In this document: in pieces, positions 15,958-23,489 of the stretch
How positions within the stretch are numbered: the stretch's first letter is position 1
How the letters are laid out: each line of letters opens with the position of its first letter
Origin: G963674665 sp963674665
GTDB lineage: Bacteria > Desulfobacterota > Desulfovibrionia > Desulfovibrionales > Desulfovibrionaceae
Length of the DNA stretch: 64,000 bases
Direction of reading: 5' to 3'
Assembly (NCBI GenBank): GCA_963674665.2
Contig: CAXXPL010000009.1
Location: 682,001 to 746,000 of the forward strand
The notes under the pieces: model-generated
Told to the model about the DNA's origin: nothing
The model's input: only the letters and a program-made list of their open reading frames with translations
The model's database searches: none
Made by a program: the position numbers and the translations under genes

Positions 15958-18033
15958 CTATTTCCACTGCTCCATGCCGCCCTTGTTGAAGATGTAGTTG
16001 CACAGGGCCGAGACTGGTCGCATGTCGTAGGCGGCTCCGGCCTGGTTGGTGAGCAGCTTGGTGGCCTGCTCCAGTCCCAGGGCCTCGCGGTGCGCCCTGG
16101 GGGAAACCATGCTGACAAAGGCGTTGGCCACGGCGATGATCCTGGCGCCCATGTGGATGTCCTCGCCTTTGACGCCCCTGGGATAGCCGCCGCCGTCCCA
16201 GCGCTCCTGGTGGTCCCGCATGGCGTCCACCACCGGCACCTCGAACTCCACGCCCTCGAGCAGGTGGATGCCCTCGTGTATGGCCTCGCGCACCTGTTTC
16301 AGCTCGCTGTCGGTGAGCTGTCCGGGCTTGGTGAGGATTTCCGGGGGCACGAGTATCTTGCCCAGGTTGAGGAGGTTGCCGGCCAGATCCACGGTCTGGA
16401 TCATGCCGTCCTCCAGCCCCATCTCCCGGGCGATGGCCACGGACACCTCGGCCACCTTCTGAGACTGATGCGCGGAGTAGGGGTCCCGGCGGTCAAGCAG
16501 GGAGACCAGGGTGGTGACCAGATTGCGCATGGTGCGCTCGCTGCGCTCCTTGGCCTTGAACAGCTCGGTGACGTCCTGCAGGATCATGAGCACGCTGGAG
16601 GCGCCCTCGGTGGACTCGGCTATGGGGATGTGAAATGCCTGGATCAGGCGGGGCGCGCCCCCTTCGGTTTCGTCCGTGAAGATGTGGCTGAGCTTGCTCT
16701 TTTCCTCCAGGGCTTTGGCGTTCTTCTCGAGCAGGACCTTGGCCTGGATGGGGCCGAGCACGGCCACGAGGTTTTTTCCAACGAGGTCTTCCCTGGAGTA
16801 GGCAGCGTCCGCGGGCAGGGCGTTGGCGTTGATGAAGGACACGTTGCCCTCGGGATCCACCGCGATGATCTTTCCGGGGTTCTCGTCAGTGACCACCTCC
16901 AGGAACTGCTTGGTGGAGTGCAACTGCGCGGTCATCCTGCGGGTCTCCTCCAGGGCGCGGATGGTGCGCACGGAGGTGCCGTGCCGCCACACCGCCACGA
17001 ACCCGGCGATGAGTATCAGCCCGAGCAGGACCGCCACGATGATGGTGCTGCGTATGCGGTTGTTGGTGGCGGAAAAGGCCTCGGCAATGTCGATCTTGCG
17101 GACCACCACCCAGGGTGCGCCGTCCACGGCCCGCCCCGTTACCAGAACCCTGTCGCCCTTGTAATCGGCCTGTTCCGCGAACCCGCCCGGATGCAGCAGG
17201 GCGTAGGCAGCTGCAAGACCTTCGGTGTTCATTGCCATGGTGCGCTTGAAGGGCTCCTCGTCCCTGGCTGGGGACATGTACTGCACCACCGAGCCTTCCT
17301 GCCGGACCAGCAGGGTCTCGGCGGTCTGCGAGGTGTCCCCGGGCTGTTTGAGCAGGTTGAAGAACCCGTCTTCCATCAGTTTGATGCCCACCACGAACCC
17401 GAGGGGGCCGCTGCTCTCAGGCGACTGTTGCACCCCGTATACGGGCATCACGAATCCGATGCCGCGCCCCCCGATGGTCTCGAACACGTCCATGAGCACG
17501 GGTTCGCCCTTGGCAGCCTCTTCCATGGCGGCCTGGAATCTACCTTTGGGGGGAAGCATGTCCTGCGTGGAGGCCAGCATGTTCCCATCCGCGTCCACCA
17601 GGGCAAGCCCGGCCTGACCGCTGCGTTCCACGTTGGCATCCACGCCCCCGGCCGAAGACTTGGGCATGAAGCCCCCCTGCTGCGCGGTGGCGGTGAGCAG
17701 GGCCTCCAGATATTCGGCTTCAGGTTCCACGGCGTCGGCCGCGCCACCTTGCATCAGTGAAAGCTCGCTCATGTAGATCTGCAGGGACGCGTTCTCCGCC
17801 AGCCCCCGGATGATCTCCCAGTGCTGACCCAGCCAGTCGTCCACCGCAGCCTTGCGGCTGTCGGCCACAATGGAGAGCCGGACCTGCCATTGGTTCAGAT
17901 CCCTGGCGCGTTCGCTTTTCAGGAACAAGTGGGTCGCGACGCCGATGCCCAGGCACACCGCGACGAGCAGAACAAGGATCCAGTATGAGCCGAGCGGGGC
18001 GCTTCTGTTTCCCTCAGTGCTGGTGGCATTCAT
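15958..18033 (-). CDS. Membrane protein with extracytoplasmic sensor, PAS and degenerate HD-GYP domain (candidate LapD analogue)
   Basis: This 691-residue protein has a first membrane helix at about 16-38, a periplasmic region of nearly 290 residues, a second helix at about 330-352, a PAS domain at about 370-490 and a C-terminal HD-GYP region at about 515-680. The HD-GYP fold is recognisable (AHQSQKVAEVSVAIAREMGL, then ERWDGGGYPRG), but the metal-binding HD pair is replaced: the usual LLHDIGK reads LLNLGK, and the His of the following HPxxG-type motif is also missing. It is therefore unlikely to hydrolyse c-di-GMP but may bind it. It starts 50 bases after the LapG stop, same strand, with AGGAG before the ATG. 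This suggests it reports cytoplasmic c-di-GMP to periplasmic LapG, as LapD does with a different domain set. That function is inference. Confidence 0.82.
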   Translation of the reverse strand: MNATSTEGNRSAPLGSYWILVLLVAVCLGIGVATHLFLKSERARDLNQWQVRLSIVADSRKAAVDDWLGQHWEIIRGLAENASLQIYMSELSLMQGGAADAVEPEAEYLEALLTATAQQGGFMPKSSAGGVDANVERSGQAGLALVDADGNMLASTQDMLPPKGRFQAAMEEAAKGEPVLMDVFETIGGRGIGFVMPVYGVQQSPESSGPLGFVVGIKLMEDGFFNLLKQPGDTSQTAETLLVRQEGSVVQYMSPARDEEPFKRTMAMNTEGLAAAYALLHPGGFAEQADYKGDRVLVTGRAVDGAPWVVVRKIDIAEAFSATNNRIRSTIIVAVLLGLILIAGFVAVWRHGTSVRTIRALEETRRMTAQLHSTKQFLEVVTDENPGKIIAVDPEGNVSFINANALPADAAYSREDLVGKNLVAVLGPIQAKVLLEKNAKALEEKSKLSHIFTDETEGGAPRLIQAFHIPIAESTEGASSVLMILQDVTELFKAKERSERTMRNLVTTLVSLLDRRDPYSAHQSQKVAEVSVAIAREMGLEDGMIQTVDLAGNLLNLGKILVPPEILTKPGQLTDSELKQVREAIHEGIHLLEGVEFEVPVVDAMRDHQERWDGGGYPRGVKGEDIHMGARIIAVANAFVSMVSPRAHREALGLEQATKLLTNQAGAAYDMRPVSALCNYIFNKGGMEQWK

Positions 18034-18083
18034 GATTCACTCCTGACACGGTTTTTCTGATGCGTGAACTGTTACCGAGAATA

Positions 18084-18812
18084 TCATTTTTGCTTTTTGC
18101 CTTTCTTGATGATCCTTACCTTGCTTTTTCCGGCGCTGGCCTTGGACTTGTGCCGCCACCACCCCTGCTCGTTCACCGAGTACACCGGCTCGTAGTGCCG
18201 GATGCGATTGGCGTGCAGTACATTGGAGGCCTGGTTGTCCAGGATCATCAACTCGCCGTTGTTGTCCACGCAGAGTATGGCGTGCATCACGTTGAGGTTC
18301 TGGTCCTTCACCGCCACGATGCGCATGCCCTGCGCTTTCCAGCCAAGGGCGCGCAGGGTCATGAACTTTGCGATGGCAAAGTCTTCGCAGTCGCCGTTTT
18401 TGCGCAGGAACTCCCTGGGAGTGGCCCAGTAGTCGGTGAGTCCCCAGTTGATCTTGTCCACCACATATCTATGTTTGTTTATGTACTGGTTCACCAGGTA
18501 CAGCTGGCGTCCTGGTGGTTGACCCTTGATCTTGGAAATGAACGAAAACCACTTGGCAAGGGGGCCGGTGGAACCTGAGGCCAGATCCTTGTAATGGCGC
18601 TCCAGCACGGAGGACCACTGGGGAAAAGGTTCGAGCCCCTGGTGGGCCTGCTCCACACTGTTGAATAGCGTGATGGCGTGGGCGGTGGAGATGCAAAGGC
18701 ACATGGCCGCCGCAACGAGCAGCGACATCGGAGCGCGGCGCCGTACATGGCGAGAGCTGCCTGGTCGAAGGCTCTTCCCCTTCGGCTCTCCGGTGTCGAA
18801 TTTCAGTGCCAT
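18084..18812 (-). CDS. lapG: LapG-type periplasmic cysteine protease (BTLCP family)
   Basis: This 242-residue transglutaminase-like cysteine protease has the catalytic triad Cys142 (NGDCEDFAIAK), His177 (VMHAILCVD) and Asp192 (LMILDNQ). The Asp141 and Glu143 that flank the Cys match calcium ligands known in LapG. The N-terminus is basic and then hydrophobic (MSLLVAAAMCLCISTAHA), a Sec signal ending near residue 46. A start at Met29 (18728) would also give a normal signal peptide; neither start has a good ribosome site. Known LapG enzymes cut the N-terminal retention module of giant adhesins at a di-alanine site; a matching TAAG occurs in the adhesin at 23490. It is followed directly by the degenerate HD-GYP gene. 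Confidence 0.88.
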   Translation of the reverse strand: MALKFDTGEPKGKSLRPGSSRHVRRRAPMSLLVAAAMCLCISTAHAITLFNSVEQAHQGLEPFPQWSSVLERHYKDLASGSTGPLAKWFSFISKIKGQPPGRQLYLVNQYINKHRYVVDKINWGLTDYWATPREFLRKNGDCEDFAIAKFMTLRALGWKAQGMRIVAVKDQNLNVMHAILCVDNNGELMILDNQASNVLHANRIRHYEPVYSVNEQGWWRHKSKASAGKSKVRIIKKGKKQK

Positions 18813-19135
18813 TTGAATAACATGCCGTTATGTGATCACGAGAACCTTTTGTTCGGAGGAGGGGGCGCGGGCGGATGCCGCATGACCAATGCCCCTTCGC
18901 TTACCTTGTTGAGAAGTTCAATAGATGCACTATATTGTGGCGTGTCGTCCAGTGCGGTCAAGGTAAGTGGTCCTGCTCGGGAACACAAAGGGGCGTTTTG
19001 CCGCGTGAATCCCGCGTGGCATTATCCCTCGTGGCTGCGATGATGTCATGTCGAGTCTCCGAAAGGGGCGGGGGAAAAGGTGGAACGACAAGCGCAGCCT
19101 ATTCGTGCATGTATTTTGTCGCCGCGCAGCCATGG
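18813..19135. other. 323-bp gap upstream of lapG, no gene seen
   Basis: It presumably carries the lapG promoter on the minus strand. A TTGACC (minus strand, 18956-18961) and a TATAGT (18929-18934) are present but 21 bases apart, too far for a normal pair, so no promoter is called. Confidence 0.35.
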
Positions 19136-19957
19136 CTATTTTTCCCGCAGCATCCGGTACCTGGTCATGATCCGTGCCACGTAGTTCTGCGTTTCGTTGT
19201 AAGGGGGGATGCCCTTGTGGCGTTCCACGGCTTCCGGCCCGGCGTTGTACGCGGCGAGGGCAAGCCCCACGTTGCGGAAGCGCCGCAGCATCATCTTGAG
19301 AAAACGCACTCCGGCGTCGATATTCTGCCCCGGGTCGAAGGGATTCGTCAGACCCAGGCAACGGGCGGTTTCCGGCATGATCTGCATCAGCCCCTTGGCG
19401 CCTTTCGGGGATACGGCGTACTGGAAGAAGTTGGACTCGGTCTCCAGCACGGCGTAGACAAGATGTCTGTCGACCCCGTGTTTCGAACTCACGGTGTTGA
19501 TGAGTTTGACAATGGGGCCCTTGTTGCGGACCTTTGGAAAGCTGTACTTGCGCTTGGAGCATGTTTGCCTGGCGCATGCGGCGGTGAAAATGCTCTTGGA
19601 GGTCAGTCGGTGTTTGGGGGTGGGGTAGTCCGCGTTGATAACGTTTTCCAGCAGCCAGCGCACCTTGCTGTCAGGGTCCGTGCCCCGGTTCTTGCTCACC
19701 GGATCCCTGACAACCTCTCTGTCACAGGACTCGGGTTTCACGCCGGGAACCACCAGCGTGTATTTTGGCGATTTTTTAACCGAACTCACGTGCAGGGTGT
19801 TGGATTTGTCCACATAGGCCCAGACATCGGCGAGGGCATCACCGGCCGCGATCGCCTGCAACACGAGGAGCAGGAAAGAGAGCAACGCTGTTTGAGCCGG
19901 TATGAAGCGCCACGAGACGCCTGGTCCCGAAAAGATCGGGCTACTGGATCGCTGCAT
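19136..19957 (-). CDS. Lytic transglycosylase (SLT domain) with DUF4124-like N-terminus
   Basis: This 273-residue exported murein hydrolase has a signal sequence (about 20-43), a short DUF4124-type segment (DVWAYVDKSNTLHVSS) and a C-terminal SLT domain at about 150-265. The catalytic glutamate is Glu174 (LETESNFFQYAVSPKGAKGLMQIMP), and AAYNAGPEAV is the later conserved motif. The ATG has GGGGGG six bases upstream. It lies between lapG and the LuxR-type gene on the same strand. It would cut peptidoglycan glycan strands, perhaps making room for the envelope-spanning exporter or for the lipoprotein at 21350, but a housekeeping role is equally possible. Confidence 0.87.
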   Translation of the reverse strand: MQRSSSPIFSGPGVSWRFIPAQTALLSFLLLVLQAIAAGDALADVWAYVDKSNTLHVSSVKKSPKYTLVVPGVKPESCDREVVRDPVSKNRGTDPDSKVRWLLENVINADYPTPKHRLTSKSIFTAACARQTCSKRKYSFPKVRNKGPIVKLINTVSSKHGVDRHLVYAVLETESNFFQYAVSPKGAKGLMQIMPETARCLGLTNPFDPGQNIDAGVRFLKMMLRRFRNVGLALAAYNAGPEAVERHKGIPPYNETQNYVARIMTRYRMLREK

Positions 19958-20110
19958 CGGTTTCCCCCCGGATCGAGCGCAAGATGCTTCTGTCTTTTAT
20001 GCCAAGCCTCTAAAAGGACAGGACATCATCTTCGAAAGATGGCCGGACCACCAACCGCCCGGTCTTGTTCAGGCCGGATCCAAGCCTTCCGCCGGACAGG
20101 GTCGGTCGAG

Positions 20111-20126
20111 GGCTCCCCCCGGAGCC
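20111..20126 (-). terminator. Short hairpin downstream of the LuxR-type gene
   Basis: GGCTCC/GGAGCC with a 4-base loop lies about 24 bases beyond the stop codon at 20150. No U-tract is seen, so this is weak evidence. Confidence 0.3.
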
Positions 20127-20149
20127 TTGAGGATTCCCGGCTACATGCC

Positions 20150-21166
20150 CTAGTTGTCCAGAGCGAGGTACAACGATGGCGTGGACATGATCTTCTTGAT
20201 CAGGCCTGTTTGTCCGCTGACATTCGTCTTCAGAAAAATGTTCTTCAACTGGTTGCGCACGGTGTGCTGACTGACGGATCGCGACTCCGCCAGCTCGCGC
20301 ACCGTCTTCCCCTGCAACAGGCCGTAGACGAGATCGCCTTCCGAGTTGGTCAGGCTGAACATCTTCCTGAGCTTGGGTATCGAAATCTTTATGGAGTCTT
20401 CCGTGGAGTTGATGAACAGCGCGGCGCCCTTTCTTCCCCTGTCGGTGCCTACCTCGGCCACCGAGACGATGTAGTCCTCCTCCTTGCCGGAGACGCGGAA
20501 AACCATATCCTCGAGTGATTCCGGGGTATTGTTCGTAGCAACGAGCTCCACCACCTGTGAAATGAGCTGGGTCTGGTTGCTGTCCTTCAGATACAGGTTG
20601 CCGCCCGAGGTCACGGAGAAACAGTCGTTCTTGTTATTCAGGAATCTTCCATATCCGTTGATATGGAGTACTTGCATGTCCTGATTCACAAAAATGACTC
20701 CCATGGGAATTCTGTCAAGGGCCTTCAGTGCATGGGCGGCTTGTCTAGCCCGCGAAGTACCACCCCTCCACTGTTTTGCAAAGATCAACGTGCGGCACAA
20801 TGTCCGCAGCTTGGGAGGATCTTCGTAAATAACCTCACGTACGCCATTGTCTCGGAGTTCTTTTTCCAGATCGTCGTTTTGTTCTTGGAGGCACAAAACA
20901 ACAGGTCCATTTATTGACCATTTGCGAAATGAACCTAGTATGAGGGGATCAAGATCATCATTGTTGCCGTTTACCAGTAAAGCACAATTCTTTTGGGAGT
21001 GGGACATCCTGCAGAGATCATCGAAACAACCGTGACCAATGATCTTGAAACCTATGGTCTCTCCAGGAGCGAACCTGAAAGAGCCTGGTATGGTTGGTAA
21101 TGAATTGTAGTCGTCGATGATGTATACGTCTACAATATCGACGTATTGACCTGCTTCCGGTGTCAT
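20150..21166 (-). CDS. LuxR-type transcriptional regulator with pseudo-receiver and PAS-like domains
   Basis: This 338-residue regulator ends in a LuxR/NarL helix-turn-helix at about 270-330 (GKTVRELAESRSVSQHTV). The first 140 residues look like a decayed receiver: they begin with an acidic pair (VYIIDDYNS), but the strand where the phosphorylated Asp should be reads ALLVNGNNDD and the usual Lys-Pro is replaced by YEDP. Residues about 150-255 resemble a PAS domain (GVIFVNQDMQVLHING). The ATG at 21166 is preferred to one at 21187 because GGTGGGGGG lies just upstream. It is divergent from the lipoprotein/adhesin genes and is a good candidate for their regulator, probably not controlled by phosphorylation. 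Confidence 0.8.
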   Translation of the reverse strand: MTPEAGQYVDIVDVYIIDDYNSLPTIPGSFRFAPGETIGFKIIGHGCFDDLCRMSHSQKNCALLVNGNNDDLDPLILGSFRKWSINGPVVLCLQEQNDDLEKELRDNGVREVIYEDPPKLRTLCRTLIFAKQWRGGTSRARQAAHALKALDRIPMGVIFVNQDMQVLHINGYGRFLNNKNDCFSVTSGGNLYLKDSNQTQLISQVVELVATNNTPESLEDMVFRVSGKEEDYIVSVAEVGTDRGRKGAALFINSTEDSIKISIPKLRKMFSLTNSEGDLVYGLLQGKTVRELAESRSVSQHTVRNQLKNIFLKTNVSGQTGLIKKIMSTPSLYLALDN

Positions 21167-21349
21167 GGTAGTCCCCCCACCTGACATGAGAAGAAAAGCT
21201 TATTACCTATTGTAATTTTTAAAAACAATTTTTGTTATAAATTGGCGTGATGGCTTTGTAAAGTATTTTTTGTAGAAAAATGAAGAGCTGCCTGTCGATG
21301 TCGTAACACTTTCGCCATGGCTGGTTTGTTGTGGAATTGATGCGTTTAT
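21167..21349. promoter_or_regulatory. AT-rich divergent promoter region
   Basis: This 183-bp region between the LuxR-type gene and the lipoprotein gene is markedly AT-rich (21195-21290) compared with the flanking genes. Several TATAA-like words occur, but no well-spaced -35/-10 pair can be fixed in either direction. Confidence 0.4.
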
Positions 21350-23242
21350 ATGGACAGGAGTAGCGTGTCAGGCATGAAGACAGTTGGTAATATTGCAAGG
21401 AGAATTGCTGTAAGGTTTCCCTTATTTCTTGTACTTGTGCTCTTTCTTCAGGCTTGTGCAGTGAACTCAGCCGAGGAAAACTTGGAAAACCACAATGATA
21501 GAGTTCAAAATCATGTTTCGGAACGGTTGAGGAAAAGTCGTTTTCTTGTTGTGGATGAGACGTTTGAGCAGAAAAGTCAGGAAAATGCCACAGGTCTGAA
21601 CAATTCCGGTGCCGGCGAGTCGCTTCGTTACAGCCCTCCGGTGGTGGAATCCCGACCCAATCCCATTCAAAAAGTGTTTTCTCAGCAAAGGGTTCCCGAA
21701 TCTCCGGCTGCTCCGAAATTTAGATTGGATGAAAAAGCCGTTGCCGCCCCCCAGATAAATGTTGAAATGCCGCCGAGGGATGAAGAGGCTCCGAAACCGG
21801 TGACACGTCCCAAGGAATTCTTTTTTGGTGCCGATTTGCCTGAACTGCGGTCTCCGCCCGCGGGTCCGTCAAGTCCGCCCTTGGCGGTGGACGTTGGGGC
21901 GCCACCTGCCGACATGGCCGAACTCGATCCTCCCTTGCCCCCCAAGACTTCGCGACGTCTTTCGCGTCCCGTTCCTCCAAAGGTTATTGAGTTAGCCCTG
22001 CCGCCCGGTTTGGTGAAGGAGGAGGCTCCGGCCGCTGCGCCCGAGCTCGAAGCCCCATTGCCCCCAATGATGTCTCGGCCCTCGGTGCGCCCTGTGGCTC
22101 CGGCTGTTTCGAAATCCGCCCTGGTGCTTGAATCCGTTGAATCGCCCGGGCGTCCGGCAACAACGGCAGATACCCAGACTGCTTCCAATGCGCCTCGGGA
22201 TGTTGCGCGCCCGGCTCGAAAGGAGCCACATGACTATCAGGTGAGCCTTGGTGCCGAGACGCCCCCCAGGTTGCCTCACAAGGAGCGGACCGTACACCCG
22301 GCTCCAGGGGGAGTGGAAGACACGTCCCTGGTGAAGCTCTGGGCCGGGGACAGGGATGACAGGAAACAGGCACCTCCCACATTTGGGGCAGAACGTACGG
22401 AGTTCAGGCCCCGGACCGCGTCCACGGGAGAAGATTCCCCCCCTGCCAGGAGTGGGCAGGCCAATACCACCAAGCCTGGAAAAGCGGCAGTGGCACCGGC
22501 CAAAGCGCCTTCACAGGGGGTGGAAAAGGGGCCGGAACCCCGTGTTGCCGCTGAAAAGCAGGAAAAGATGGGCGATGCGGCCAAGACCTCAGGCAAGCCC
22601 CTGGCACCCAGGGCGGATCCCAATCTGCCGGGCTGGTACGAGGCGCCGAACCCCACCCAGATGGGCGCCACTTATCAGGAATCCGGGCTGCATGCCGACA
22701 AGGGGGCTCCTCCGCTGACTTCCCTGGACGTGGCGGGCATGTCCCTCAAGCGTACGCGGCCCGCACCCGAGAGCTGTCTCACGCGCTACGGGCTCACCTA
22801 TTGCCTCGAGGACGTGGACTGGGGGGACATGGCCCCGAACATGAAGGATACCACCAGCAGCATCCCTCTTTTCAAGGCCCTGTTCGTGTACAGGGACAAG
22901 AAGGCCATCGCCCTGGTCAAGTCCTATCCCAGCGCCCAGTATACCGGCGCGGCCAAGGCAATTGCCGGACACCTGGGGCCTCCTTTGAACAGCCTCAAGG
23001 AGTCGGTGTGCTATTTCGGATGCCAGCTCCCGCCCACCGAATGCATCGAGTGGTGGACCACCGGAGGGAAGGGCGCGCCCCCGCAAAAACTGGTCATGTG
23101 CCAGATCGTCATCATGCGGCGACTGGGTATCAATCTGGATCACGGCATGCTGCTTCTGTCCTACGAGGATGTCGATCTCAAGCTTGGAAAGCTTCGCCAG
23201 TCCGATCTTCTGATTCTCATAAGTAGAAGTATGAACAGGTAG
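21350..23242 (+). CDS. Proline-rich lipoprotein of unknown function
   Basis: This protein of about 630 residues was not recognised as a known family. A signal peptide ends in a lipobox (FLQAC, Cys near residue 36), so it should be a lipoprotein. Residues about 80-470 are low-complexity, rich in Pro, Ala, Glu and Lys (repeated PPLPPKTSRR / PLPPMMSRPS-like units), suited to spanning the cell wall. The last 160 residues form a compact Cys-containing domain (CLTRYGLTYCLEDVDWGD; ESVCYFGCQLPPTECIEWW). The start is uncertain: ATG 21350, GTG 21365 (AGGAG 4 bases upstream) or ATG 21374 all precede the signal peptide. It sits 247 bp before the adhesin gene, same strand, so a role in adhesin anchoring or export is plausible but unproven. 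Confidence 0.7.
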   Translation: MDRSSVSGMKTVGNIARRIAVRFPLFLVLVLFLQACAVNSAEENLENHNDRVQNHVSERLRKSRFLVVDETFEQKSQENATGLNNSGAGESLRYSPPVVESRPNPIQKVFSQQRVPESPAAPKFRLDEKAVAAPQINVEMPPRDEEAPKPVTRPKEFFFGADLPELRSPPAGPSSPPLAVDVGAPPADMAELDPPLPPKTSRRLSRPVPPKVIELALPPGLVKEEAPAAAPELEAPLPPMMSRPSVRPVAPAVSKSALVLESVESPGRPATTADTQTASNAPRDVARPARKEPHDYQVSLGAETPPRLPHKERTVHPAPGGVEDTSLVKLWAGDRDDRKQAPPTFGAERTEFRPRTASTGEDSPPARSGQANTTKPGKAAVAPAKAPSQGVEKGPEPRVAAEKQEKMGDAAKTSGKPLAPRADPNLPGWYEAPNPTQMGATYQESGLHADKGAPPLTSLDVAGMSLKRTRPAPESCLTRYGLTYCLEDVDWGDMAPNMKDTTSSIPLFKALFVYRDKKAIALVKSYPSAQYTGAAKAIAGHLGPPLNSLKESVCYFGCQLPPTECIEWWTTGGKGAPPQKLVMCQIVIMRRLGINLDHGMLLLSYEDVDLKLGKLRQSDLLILISRSMNR

Positions 23243-23388
23243 GGAGAGCCTTACAATAATTGGTTGTAATGGTGTGCGATGCCGTATAACAGTGTAAGGT
23301 TAGCCCGACATCTTTAAATGACAACAAGTTTTTATCGAGTATTTAAAGTTTTTCTTCGCCTATAGCTCATTTGGGTCATGTGCCTCCT

Positions 23389-23419
23389 TTGACAGCCTGC
23401 TAAAAATCGCCCCCATACT
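23389..23419 (+). promoter_or_regulatory. Possible promoter of the giant adhesin gene
   Basis: A perfect TTGACA (23389-23394) is followed after 19 bases by CATACT (23414-23419), about 70 bases before the adhesin ATG. The -10 match and the spacing are poor. The rest of the 247-bp gap (23243-23489) shows no gene. Confidence 0.35.
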
Positions 23420-23489
23420 GAGATAAAAGCCATTGCTCGATCGGCGCACCGCCTTTCGAGGGGCAACAGCACCATCAGGGGGCATTATC

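Noticed and set aside
16090..17760. 556-codon plus-strand frame
   Set aside because: It is antisense to the HD-GYP protein, whose domains are clear; composition is typical of a shadow frame.
18875..20518. 547-codon plus-strand frame
   Set aside because: It lies opposite the lytic transglycosylase and LuxR-type genes, which carry clear catalytic and HTH motifs; the plus-strand translation resembles no protein family.
23433..23489. Upstream TTG start for the adhesin
   Set aside because: The ATG at 23490 has AGGGGG at proper spacing; the 19 extra residues have no support.
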